The translations under genes were made by a program, and so were the position numbers. From the NCBI GenBank assembly GCA_947493175.1, contig CANLQD010000001.1, positions 310,001 to 374,000 of the forward strand: DNA of 64,000 bases. Direction: 5' to 3'. Source of the stretch: an uncultured Flavobacteriaceae bacterium. GTDB lineage: Bacteria > Bacteroidota > Bacteroidia > Flavobacteriales > Flavobacteriaceae. Shown here piece after piece: positions 54,709 to 63,417 of this stretch; the first letter of the stretch is position 1; each line of letters starts with the position of its first letter. A model generated the notes under the pieces. That model did no database searches and was not told where the DNA came from. It saw only the letters and a program-made list of their open reading frames with translations.

Positions 54709-57414
54709 ATGAAGCGATTCTTTAAAAACAACCTACTATTCTTGTTGCTTGGTGTACCGCTATCAATTTTAGGGCAGGATCTCTGGTCAAGTCCGAACAG
54801 TTGGCCTACCGGAACGGTTCCAACAGCTGGGCAAGAAGTAACGATTCCAAGCAACAAGACCATTTTGCTAGATGTGACCCCTCCCGATCTGGGCAATATG
54901 ATTATTGAAGGCTCCCTCATCTTTCAGGATAAAAATCTTTCACTCACGGCAGAAACAATCACCGTTAAAGGCCTTTTGCAGATAGGTACCGTGGCCAATC
55001 CGTTTCAAAGCAGTGCCACCATTACCCTAAACGGTCCTAAAATTGATGAAGAGGTCTTTGGCGGACGGTTTTTAACCACCCTGTCAGGCGGTTCCTTACA
55101 ACTACATGGTACAAGCGCATCGAAACTAAGCTGGGGCCAGATAGAAGGCTCTTTGGAACCGGGAGCTACCAGCTTAACCCTGGACCAAATCCCGACAGGA
55201 TGGTCGCCCGGTGATAAAATCGCGCTTGCGCCTAGCGGATACGAGCCCTATGAAGCCGAAGAGTTGACCATTACCCGAATCGACGGAAACGTGATTTCAT
55301 TCATTCCTGCCTTGAAATTTCCCCATTTTGGAGAGATTCAAATGTATGAAGGCAAAGTTCTCGATGAGCGGGCAGAAGTAGGAATGCTCACAAGAAATAT
55401 TAAAATACAAGGTCCAGAAGATGCGGAAGAGAATCGTTATGGAGGTCATACCATGATTTTGAACGAATCGGGTCCTATTCATATCGAAGGTGTCGAATTC
55501 ACACGCATGGGGCAGCCCGGCATCGAAGCACGATACAACCTGCACTGGCATTTAGCGGGTGACAGAGAGGGAGACTACATCAAAAATTCGAGCATCCATA
55601 ACAGTTTGCAAAGAGGGGTCGTTATTCATAGAACCGATAACGTCTTGATAGAGGACGTGGTCGCTTTCAACATCCGAAACCATGCGTTTATTCCTGCAGA
55701 AGACGGTCCTGAAATCAATAACACCTTTCGCCACAATTTGGCCATGCTGGTTCGAAAACCGGAAGATGGTTTTTTTGCCTTTCCACGCGATGGCCAAGGA
55801 GGAAGCACCCAAGGCGAACAACGTGTGGGTGGTTTTTGGATGCGAAACGTACACAACAACCTTATCGACAACCACGTAGCAGGTTCAGAAAGAGGCACCG
55901 GCTTCTTTTTTGATACTCGAGGTCGAAGTAGGGATTTCAAAGAAATTGACCTATTGCCAAGAGAGGTCGTTTTTGATGGCAACGTGGCCCATTCTTGCTC
56001 TGTTCCAGGAAATCTAGGCAACGAAGGAGTATCGAATCATGCATTATACGGCCAAGTAGGCCACGGACATGGGTTCTTTATGACTAAATTCCAAAATGGG
56101 GATTTAATGTGGAACTTCAGCAATTTTACAAGTTATAAAAATGCGATGAGCGGTGTATGGACGGAAATCACCAATGTGACCCTTGATAATTTCATGATTG
56201 CCGATAATGCTATTGGACTATTGTCATCGGAGTCATACGTACAAAATACGATTGTAGTTGGCAAATCGGCCAATGCTATAGGTGGAAAGAACCGACATTT
56301 GCGCCATGGTGATCGAAGAGCTGGTTACTATTCAATTGCACAAGGGGGGCGAAAACAACCCAAACTGACCAATGTTACCTTTATCGATATCAACAAGGAT
56401 GTTGAGGAGGGAAAGGTTGCAGCTGCGGTCATAGGCCATGGCGGGCATCGTGGAAAAAACTTTTTCAAGGGAATCGAGGTGAAAGGAGAAACCCTTCCCG
56501 TTTGGATGAGCACTCGTGGGTCGAGCGGTGATAATGAAAACTCCTCTTTCTTACTGGATGAAGACGGAAGCCTTACTGGTTATGACCGACCGGTGTTAAT
56601 TGCACATCCATACTCCTCATTTAGAAAAGATGCCATCGAGTACCGAGAAGAATGGCAGGCATACATTTTGGAGGCCGAAGGAGCCATGCAACTCAAAATG
56701 AACGGTATCGGTTTTGATCTTGAACAAGAGGTTTCATTGGTACGTGATTTTGATAGGTTACGTATTCCCAAACAACAATGGGCACACCAACGCTATTTTA
56801 ACTTTTTCGGACAACAGAACTATACCATATTGGGGCAATGGGAAATCGATGAGAAAGACAACTTTTTGGAACTACGAAGTGTTATGGAAAAGGAAGGAGA
56901 ATGGACAACCTTTAAGCATCCATTCCCCTACACAGGAATCGAAGTGTTGGATAGGGAAGACCAACCCATCATACAAGTCAACAGCCTTGCCGAATTGGCA
57001 GACCAGACAGCAACGGCATATTATTTTAATCCGGATGAAGGAGCGGTATACTTAAAAATGGTCACCGATGAAACCGGCTATGCCTGGGCCAATTTGATAC
57101 CACAGGGAGAAAAGACAGGAAACAATTACGGGATCGAGTATGGCGATATTCGACAGTTCATCATGGACGTGACGGTTACTCCGAACCCGATTACAGGAGC
57201 TTCGACGGTAGACTACGTGCTATTACAAGATCAAACGGTAGCCATCTCCATTTTTGATATGTTGGGTCGTAAGATAAAAGTGGTCACCATCGAAGAACAA
57301 GAAGATGGGGCACATTCCATACCCTTGGAAATGGGCAATCTATCTTCGGGCACCTATGTGGTAGAAATTAATCTATTGGTCAACTCTTTTCCCATAAAAG
57401 TGGTAAAACCATAA
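54709..57414 (+). CDS. G8-domain CEMIP/TMEM2-like protein with T9SS sorting domain, copy 2
   Basis: A 901-residue paralogue of copy 1 with the same layout: signal peptide, G8 domain (LWSSPNSWPTGTVPTAG), the beta-helix block NLHWHLAGDREGDYIK and NHAFIPAEDGPEINNTF, and a T9SS type A end (TPNPITGASTVDYVL...GTYVVEINL). The start used is ATG 54709; a TTG six bases upstream is also open. It is closely similar to copy 1 but clearly different in the C-terminal half, so duplication is old or under diversifying selection. All three copies lie on one strand with short gaps (50 and 16 bases) and are likely one transcript. Confidence 0.88.
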   Translation: MKRFFKNNLLFLLLGVPLSILGQDLWSSPNSWPTGTVPTAGQEVTIPSNKTILLDVTPPDLGNMIIEGSLIFQDKNLSLTAETITVKGLLQIGTVANPFQSSATITLNGPKIDEEVFGGRFLTTLSGGSLQLHGTSASKLSWGQIEGSLEPGATSLTLDQIPTGWSPGDKIALAPSGYEPYEAEELTITRIDGNVISFIPALKFPHFGEIQMYEGKVLDERAEVGMLTRNIKIQGPEDAEENRYGGHTMILNESGPIHIEGVEFTRMGQPGIEARYNLHWHLAGDREGDYIKNSSIHNSLQRGVVIHRTDNVLIEDVVAFNIRNHAFIPAEDGPEINNTFRHNLAMLVRKPEDGFFAFPRDGQGGSTQGEQRVGGFWMRNVHNNLIDNHVAGSERGTGFFFDTRGRSRDFKEIDLLPREVVFDGNVAHSCSVPGNLGNEGVSNHALYGQVGHGHGFFMTKFQNGDLMWNFSNFTSYKNAMSGVWTEITNVTLDNFMIADNAIGLLSSESYVQNTIVVGKSANAIGGKNRHLRHGDRRAGYYSIAQGGRKQPKLTNVTFIDINKDVEEGKVAAAVIGHGGHRGKNFFKGIEVKGETLPVWMSTRGSSGDNENSSFLLDEDGSLTGYDRPVLIAHPYSSFRKDAIEYREEWQAYILEAEGAMQLKMNGIGFDLEQEVSLVRDFDRLRIPKQQWAHQRYFNFFGQQNYTILGQWEIDEKDNFLELRSVMEKEGEWTTFKHPFPYTGIEVLDREDQPIIQVNSLAELADQTATAYYFNPDEGAVYLKMVTDETGYAWANLIPQGEKTGNNYGIEYGDIRQFIMDVTVTPNPITGASTVDYVLLQDQTVAISIFDMLGRKIKVVTIEEQEDGAHSIPLEMGNLSSGTYVVEINLLVNSFPIKVVKP

Positions 57415-57430
57415 AAACCTAGATCAAATC

Positions 57431-59740
57431 ATGAAGCTTCTTGGGGCCCTAAATACCGTTTTGTTATTATCGCTGCTTTGTTTGCCTCTTTTTGGGCTTT
57501 CGCAACGGACAATTCCACTGTCCAAGGAAGAGCTTGAACCAAATGGTACGTACGTGATTCCGTCCGGAAAAACAAGAACGCTTACCAGTGATACTCCCAG
57601 GATAGAACGCTTACTTATACAAGGCACCTTAGTAGTAAACGACACCGAGGATGTAGCGCTACATGTTGGTCAGATGCATCTTGAGGGTGGCACGCTCCGC
57701 GCAGGAGATACCGACCACCCATTTCAACATCGATTTTCAATTTCCCTCGGAGCGCAAAAAAAGGGGGGATCGTCCTTTTTAAAAGTAAGCAAGGGAGGGC
57801 GAGTATTGCTCCATGGCATACATACCGATATACCGAATACTTTGAAAGATACCACCGATATAAAACAGACCATCAGTATCGGTGTTGAAAATGAGCAACA
57901 GGAGGCTGCCATTTTGATTGAATCAGCAGCAACTATCCAAATAAGCGGGGTGCACCTTCAAGGTCTTGGCAGCCAAGACACACCGGCAATTTCTTGGCAT
58001 GGAAAAACCGCTGGGCCTGCACACATTAGTCATTCGATTTTCAGTGGTTCCAAACATACCGACCTCTATTTAGACAAAACAGAAGTCCTTATTGAAAATA
58101 ACCTGTTCATTTCCAGAAACGGTAGTTCTATCACCTGTTCCCCCTCGGGGATAGGAATCAATAATCGGATTGTGAGGAATACCATTTATAATACAAACAA
58201 CAAGGGGAAGTTCGCTTTAAGACTTTTAAACCCTTATCAATATGTCTCCAATAACACGCTTTATGTAAAAGGAAACTCAAATGGAATTGGCATCTTGTCA
58301 CCCAAGGGCTATGAGTCTTTTAAATGGAAGAAAGACCCAAAATTGTTCAACCTGCTCGAAAACCACATCGAATCCCTATCCGAAAAGCCTTCTTCATCTA
58401 CAGTGGGCCTACGAATTGACGCTTTTGAACATACCGGTATTTGGCGTAGCCATCGAAATACAATTACCAATTTTCATTTAGGGCTTATAACAAAAAGTAA
58501 AAACACCATAATAGATGGGTATGTATTGGAAAACAATCTTATCGGAATTATTCCCGGTGTATCCTACATTCAAAACTGCCATCTCACAAATGAACAAGAG
58601 CATCCAGAATCTATTGGCATATGGGCCACAAATGAAGATATCGGTTCAGCGCCTAAAATATTGAATATCAACATAGCAAACTATCCTACAGGATTTCAAA
58701 TAGAAAATCATGTTGCCCAGCCTAACTACTTTGAAAAAATCACCTATGAAAATGTAACGACCCCTCTTAAATTCAAGAATTTGTCTTCCGAATCAGTGCT
58801 ATACGATAAGGATAGAAGCCTTAGCCAAATACCGCTCCCCAAAACAGACCTTGAACCAGAACCAGTAATAGCAGGCCATCACCATGGTAGTAAAAAAGGC
58901 AAGCATAAGGGACTTTATATTTTTCATTCTACCTCGGCCCTCAACACCAAGGAGAGTACGCCCCTTTCTTCGGATGCCATGATCTTTACCGCTCCCGTTG
59001 CAAATTTTGGCACCCTTACAATTGCGACGGGTTTTGGGCTCGAAGACCCGGTTCACGAACACTATCAGCAGTTAAATACCGTGCTGCTGAAGCATTCGGA
59101 AACAAATCGAATATGGGCCAAAGAAGAAGCCTTGGATACCGAAGCTTTCTTTTTGCCCGCTAATGGAATCTATGAGTTCGAATACCAACAGTCTAATGCC
59201 CCTTTATATGATCTTAGCTTCGAGTGGGAAGCACCTGAAGACAGTTGGATTATAATCAAATTCAAGTATCCCTATCCCACCATTAAAGGCCTCCGATCTT
59301 TTGGGAGTCTTATTCAGCCTACTACTTCCATGCATGGGTTGATGCATCAAAACGAGACTTCGTACTACTTTGAGCCTAGTTCGGAAACCGTTTTCGCAAA
59401 AATTTATAATCATAGCAATAGGGATGAATTGGTCATTTATAGCTCCGATATTTTGACAGAAATAAAAGTGAACGGCAAAAAGGTTCCCCTGAGCATCTAC
59501 AGTGATATCAAAAATGACAAAATCATCATCGCCTATAACCTCCCAACAACTGCTACGTCTACGCTAGTTTTGACCGACCAGTACGGAAATACATTGGAAA
59601 CACTACATGATGGCACCTCGGACGCCGGCAAGGTTTCAAAGGAGTTCAGCCTAAGAAAGCACGACGTCAGAACCGGGGTTTACCTCTATTTTTTGACCGT
59701 AGGGGAACAAACCCATAAAGGCCCGGTCTATGCCTACTGA
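57431..59740 (+). CDS. Divergent G8-like beta-helix protein with T9SS-like C-terminus, copy 3
   Basis: A 769-residue secreted protein related to the two upstream genes but much diverged. A signal peptide (LSLLCLPLFGLSQ) is followed by a degenerate G8-like domain (IERLLIQGTLVV, LEGGTLRAGD) and beta-helix repeats (NNLFISRNGSSIT, SNNTLYVKGNSNG). The HWH and NHAFIPAEDG block of copies 1 and 2 is absent, so a catalytic role like theirs is doubtful; it may bind a ligand or assist. The end (LVLTDQYGNTLETLHDGTS...GVYLYFLTVG) is a T9SS type A-like domain. A Lys/His-rich stretch (HHHGSKKGKHKG) near residue 480 is unusual. Confidence 0.78.
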   Translation: MKLLGALNTVLLLSLLCLPLFGLSQRTIPLSKEELEPNGTYVIPSGKTRTLTSDTPRIERLLIQGTLVVNDTEDVALHVGQMHLEGGTLRAGDTDHPFQHRFSISLGAQKKGGSSFLKVSKGGRVLLHGIHTDIPNTLKDTTDIKQTISIGVENEQQEAAILIESAATIQISGVHLQGLGSQDTPAISWHGKTAGPAHISHSIFSGSKHTDLYLDKTEVLIENNLFISRNGSSITCSPSGIGINNRIVRNTIYNTNNKGKFALRLLNPYQYVSNNTLYVKGNSNGIGILSPKGYESFKWKKDPKLFNLLENHIESLSEKPSSSTVGLRIDAFEHTGIWRSHRNTITNFHLGLITKSKNTIIDGYVLENNLIGIIPGVSYIQNCHLTNEQEHPESIGIWATNEDIGSAPKILNINIANYPTGFQIENHVAQPNYFEKITYENVTTPLKFKNLSSESVLYDKDRSLSQIPLPKTDLEPEPVIAGHHHGSKKGKHKGLYIFHSTSALNTKESTPLSSDAMIFTAPVANFGTLTIATGFGLEDPVHEHYQQLNTVLLKHSETNRIWAKEEALDTEAFFLPANGIYEFEYQQSNAPLYDLSFEWEAPEDSWIIIKFKYPYPTIKGLRSFGSLIQPTTSMHGLMHQNETSYYFEPSSETVFAKIYNHSNRDELVIYSSDILTEIKVNGKKVPLSIYSDIKNDKIIIAYNLPTTATSTLVLTDQYGNTLETLHDGTSDAGKVSKEFSLRKHDVRTGVYLYFLTVGEQTHKGPVYAY

Positions 59741-59784
59741 CCATTCCATTATTTACTGTAATTTTGCGCTTTCCAAAGCATCCT

Positions 59785-61524
59785 ATGGCAGAGAAAAAAG
59801 TAAGCATCCTAAAGGCCTTCAGAACCATTATATGGCCTCGTAGAAAGTTGGTATTGGTTGGTCTCTTATTAATCGTTATCAGTAAAGCGGCGAGTTTCGT
59901 GGCTCCCATTTCCCTAAGATTTTTTTTAGATGATATCGTTCCCAATAAAAACTATGACTTGTTGAAGGTTCTTGTGGCGGTCGTGATATTGTCCTTTCTG
60001 GTACAGGGAGTCATGTCGTTTCTATTGACAAAAGTATTGAGTATTCAAGCGCAATTTATGATTTCGGAGCTTCGGGCCCAAGTTCAGAAAAAAGTATTGG
60101 CACTTCCGATCCGATTTTTTGACAATACCAAATCAGGAGGATTGGTTTCCCGCATCATGAGCGATGTGGAAGGCGTGCGCAATTTAATCGGCACTGGTTT
60201 GGTACAATTGGTAGGTGGCACCATTACCGCGATCGTTTCACTGATACTTTTGCTACGCATAAGCCCGACCATGACATTACTCACTTTTGTACCATTGGTA
60301 CTCTTTGCGTTGATCGCGTTAAAGGCCTTTAAGATCATTCGTCCCGTATTTCGGGAACGGGGAAAAATAAATGCAGAAGTAAAAGGAAGACTTACTGAAA
60401 CTTTAGGCGGAATTAGGGTCATCAAGGGGTTCAACGCCGAGGCCCAGGAAGGAAAAGTTTTTGAGAACGGTGTCGACAAACTATATCGGAATGTAAAAAA
60501 GAGCTTAACGGCCACCGCGGTAATGACGAGCTCTTCTACCTTTCTATTGGGTTTGGCCACTACCGGAATTATGATGGGTTATGGGGGATACCAAATGATG
60601 AACGGCAAACTTACCACTGGCGAGTATTTTGAGTTTACGTTCTTATTGGCCTTGATGGTTGCCCCTATTGTGCAAATGAGCAATATCGGGAGTCAATTAA
60701 CAGAGGCGTTGGCCGGTTTGGACCGCACCGAAGAATTGATGAACCAAGAGACCGAAGCCGATGAAAAAAACCGCACCATTCAACTTTCGGAATTAAAGGG
60801 CGATATGGAGTTCAAAGCAGTTTCCTTCGCTTATGAAGAAGACAAAGAGGTTTTGCACGACATAAGTTTTAAAGCCGACTCGGGCGATGTCATTGCCCTG
60901 GTAGGAAGTTCCGGTTCTGGGAAATCGACCATTGCAGGTTTGGCCGCCAGTTTTTTAAATCCGGATTCAGGACAAATCACAATTGATGAAAACGATCTCT
61001 CCAAAGTGGATTTGACCAGTTTTCGGCAGTTTCTTGGTGTGGTATTACAGGACGATTTTCTTTTTGAAGGCACCATTCGGGAGAACATTCTGTTCCCAAG
61101 ACCCAATGCCAGTGAGTTAGAGTTGCAACAGGCCGTAAAAGCAGCATATGTAGACGAGTTTACCGATCGTTTTGAAGACGGTCTAGATACCCTTATCGGG
61201 GAGCGTGGTGTAAAATTATCGGGAGGGCAACGGCAACGTATCGCTATCGCCAGGGCCGTTTTGGCCGATCCCAAAATATTGATTTTAGACGAAGCGACTT
61301 CCAATCTCGATACCGAGAGTGAAGCGTTGATCCAAAAGAGTTTGGCCGAATTGACCAAGGGGCGTACCACCTTCGTCATAGCGCATCGCCTTAGCACCAT
61401 TCGAAAGGCCGATCAAATTCTAGTTATTGAAAATGGCCGAATTGCCGAACAAGGTACCCATGACGAGCTTATCGAAAAAGAAGGGCGGTATTACAACCTG
61501 TTTACCTATCAAGCAAGGATTTGA
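59785..61524 (+). CDS. ABC exporter (fused membrane and ATPase domains)
   Basis: A 579-residue half-transporter from ATG 59785; a TTG-started frame extends seven codons upstream. The N-terminal part has six helices of the type I exporter fold (about 15-310). The ATPase domain shows Walker A VGSSGSGKST, signature LSGGQRQRIAIARA, Walker B ILILDEATSNLD and the switch His in IAHRLST. It would work as a homodimer to export a lipid, drug or peptide. There is no C39 peptidase domain, so it is not an obvious processor of the double-Gly precursors of this window. It is not fused to or near a LanT-like function. Confidence 0.93.
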   Translation: MAEKKVSILKAFRTIIWPRRKLVLVGLLLIVISKAASFVAPISLRFFLDDIVPNKNYDLLKVLVAVVILSFLVQGVMSFLLTKVLSIQAQFMISELRAQVQKKVLALPIRFFDNTKSGGLVSRIMSDVEGVRNLIGTGLVQLVGGTITAIVSLILLLRISPTMTLLTFVPLVLFALIALKAFKIIRPVFRERGKINAEVKGRLTETLGGIRVIKGFNAEAQEGKVFENGVDKLYRNVKKSLTATAVMTSSSTFLLGLATTGIMMGYGGYQMMNGKLTTGEYFEFTFLLALMVAPIVQMSNIGSQLTEALAGLDRTEELMNQETEADEKNRTIQLSELKGDMEFKAVSFAYEEDKEVLHDISFKADSGDVIALVGSSGSGKSTIAGLAASFLNPDSGQITIDENDLSKVDLTSFRQFLGVVLQDDFLFEGTIRENILFPRPNASELELQQAVKAAYVDEFTDRFEDGLDTLIGERGVKLSGGQRQRIAIARAVLADPKILILDEATSNLDTESEALIQKSLAELTKGRTTFVIAHRLSTIRKADQILVIENGRIAEQGTHDELIEKEGRYYNLFTYQARI

Positions 61525-61529
61525 TAAGA

Positions 61530-61600
61530 CTCAAATACAAACCTCAAATACAAATTCAATGGTTTCACTCTTGTATTTGAAACTTGAATTTGTGTTTGAA
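61530..61600. terminator. Imperfect hairpin with repeated TCAAATACAAA units between convergent genes
   Basis: CTCAAATACAAA occurs twice in a row (61530-61541, 61543-61554), and a complementary block lies at 61570-61600. The A+T-rich imperfect stem fills the whole gap between the ABC and ferredoxin genes and may stop transcription both ways. Confidence 0.45.
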
Positions 61601-61930
61601 TCAGCTCTCCGGTGCCAGCTCCACTTCGAGTCCGTTCAAATCTTCGGTCATATGTATTTGGCAACCTAGCCGCGAATTATCCTCTACATAAAAGGCCTCG
61701 GCCAACATGGCATCTTCATCATCCGATTTTTCAGGAAGGGCATGGTCAGATTTTACATAGCATTGGCAGGAAGCACACATTGCCATGCCACCACAAACGC
61801 CAATAGTGCCTTCTGGAGCCAGCTCGTAAGAACGAACCACTTCCATTAAATTCATATTCATATCGGTCGGGGCATCTACTTCATGGAGCACACCCTCACG
61901 GTCGGTTATTTTTATTTTGATGTCTGACAT
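61601..61930 (-). CDS. fdx: [2Fe-2S] ferredoxin, adrenodoxin-like
   Basis: A 109-residue ferredoxin. The cluster ligands are visible: GVCGGMAMCASCQCYV supplies three Cys (CxxxxxCxxC pattern) and the fourth is in NSRLGCQIHM. It carries electrons in the cytosol, probably to Fe-S assembly, hydroxylases or other redox enzymes. The adjacent FAD-dependent reductase on the same strand, 106 bases upstream, is a natural electron donor. Its stop lies at the hairpin shared with the ABC gene. Confidence 0.93.
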   Translation of the reverse strand: MSDIKIKITDREGVLHEVDAPTDMNMNLMEVVRSYELAPEGTIGVCGGMAMCASCQCYVKSDHALPEKSDDEDAMLAEAFYVEDNSRLGCQIHMTEDLNGLEVELAPES

Positions 61931-62036
61931 CTAAGACAAATATTTAATTAAAGCATTGTTCTATATTCGGGAACTAACGATGTTCATAATTTATATTGAC
62001 TCATACGAACATCTCTCTCTTCATGGGAGAACATGC

Positions 62037-63098
62037 TTATTCAATGGTTTTGACTACTGCTTTGGGCGCCTCCTTTTTAGAACCGTCGAAACCGGTAACT
62101 CCGCCAACGGTAGTATACTTCATAACATACTTCTTATCGGGATAAATACGTTTGTACGCACTTTGGCACATAAGGGTCGCTTCATGAAATCCGCAAAGAA
62201 TCAATTTTAGCTTCCCTGGATAGGTATTGACATCGCCAATGGCATAAATTCCTGGGATATTGGTCTGGTAATCCAATGTATTATCGACCTTTATAGCATT
62301 TTTTTCAATTTCAAGTCCCCATTCGCCAATCGGTCCCAGTTTGGGAGAAAGCCCAAAAAGCGGAATAAAACTGTCTACTGCCAACAAAATATCCTCGTTT
62401 CCATTGGTCGTTTTTCGGACAAGAACAGATTCTAAACGTTTTTCCCCATTCAGACCGACTATTTCGGCCGGTGTAATTAGATTAATTTTTCCTTTATTTT
62501 TAAGTCGTTGCACCTTCTCAACTGAATCCAAGGCTCCTCGAAACTCATTTCTACGGTGCACCAAAGTAACTTCTGACGCTACATCGGACAAAAAGATGCT
62601 CCAGTCCAACGCAGAGTCTCCTCCACCGGCAATTACGACCCTTTTGTCTCGATATATTTCCGGATCTTTGATGATATAAGCGATACCCTTATCCTCATAA
62701 TCCGTCAAATTTTTAAGCAGGGGTTTTCTAGGCTCAAAGCTACCTAACCCCCCAGCTATGGCCACAACAGGGGCATGGTGCTTAGTGCCTTTATTTGTCG
62801 TAACAATAAACGACCCATCTTCTAACTTTTCAATGGTCTCGGCCCTTTCGCCCAAAGTAAAACCGGGTTGAAAAGGTCTGATCTGCTCCATCAAATTACC
62901 GACCAAATCGCCTGCAAGGACCTCAGGAAATCCCGGAATATCGTAGATTGGTTTTTTAGGGTAGATTTCGGAACATTGACCCCCGGCCTGTGGCAATGCA
63001 TCGATCAAGTGGCACTTTAGTTGCAATAGGCCAGCCTCAAAAACGGCAAAGAGACCCGTAGGTCCCGCGCCGATAATCAATATATCTGTTTTAATCAT
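62037..63098 (-). CDS. FAD-dependent ferredoxin-NADP reductase-like oxidoreductase
   Basis: A 353-residue thioredoxin-reductase-like flavoprotein. The FAD GxGxxG is in IIGAGPTGLFAVFEAG, the NAD(P) loop in VVIAGGGDSALDWSIFL, and GIYAIGDVNTY is the second FAD motif. The redox CxxC of thioredoxin reductase is absent, which points to the ferredoxin/flavodoxin-NADP reductase (YumC-like) group. HRRNEFRGA after the NADP loop fits NADPH preference. The next gene downstream is a [2Fe-2S] ferredoxin, its likely partner. The NifU-like and Mrp genes lie upstream on the same strand. Confidence 0.9.
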   Translation of the reverse strand: MIKTDILIIGAGPTGLFAVFEAGLLQLKCHLIDALPQAGGQCSEIYPKKPIYDIPGFPEVLAGDLVGNLMEQIRPFQPGFTLGERAETIEKLEDGSFIVTTNKGTKHHAPVVAIAGGLGSFEPRKPLLKNLTDYEDKGIAYIIKDPEIYRDKRVVIAGGGDSALDWSIFLSDVASEVTLVHRRNEFRGALDSVEKVQRLKNKGKINLITPAEIVGLNGEKRLESVLVRKTTNGNEDILLAVDSFIPLFGLSPKLGPIGEWGLEIEKNAIKVDNTLDYQTNIPGIYAIGDVNTYPGKLKLILCGFHEATLMCQSAYKRIYPDKKYVMKYTTVGGVTGFDGSKKEAPKAVVKTIE

Positions 63099-63176
63099 TC
63101 ACAAAGTCGGTTTAAACGCAACAAAACTAGCACGCTCTGGGTGTTTCTTATATGACAAATGTCAAATCTTATCCGA

Positions 63177-63416
63177 TTATGAGATATTGACCACTTCTTC
63201 TATCTGGGGAGCATATTTTTTAATGGTCATCTCAACACCGCTCTTCAGGGTCATTTGGTTTACTGTACACCCAACACAAGCACCTTCCAATTTTACTTTC
63301 ACAGAGGTATCGTTGTCGATAGATACCAAGGAAATGTCTCCACCGTCGCTCTGCAAAAAGGGACGGATTTCCTCCAATGCTTTTTCGATATTAGTTTTTA
63401 ACTCTTCCGATGTCAT
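63177..63416 (-). CDS. NifU C-terminal-like Fe-S scaffold protein
   Basis: A 79-residue protein from ATG 63416 (MTSEELK); the longer frame to 63440 overlaps the Mrp gene. It is a NifU-type domain with the scaffold CxxC in LEGACVGCTVNQMTLKSGVE, the usual family length and DGGDISLV upstream. It holds or transfers Fe-S clusters. The stop of mrp is one base before its ATG, so Mrp and NifU are one unit, and the reductase and ferredoxin follow. Confidence 0.92.
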   Translation of the reverse strand: MTSEELKTNIEKALEEIRPFLQSDGGDISLVSIDNDTSVKVKLEGACVGCTVNQMTLKSGVEMTIKKYAPQIEEVVNIS

Positions 63417-63417
63417 A

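Noticed and set aside
59785..61524. ABC transporter as the exporter/processor of the GG peptides
   Set aside because: It has no C39 peptidase domain and lies 50 kb from the precursor genes.
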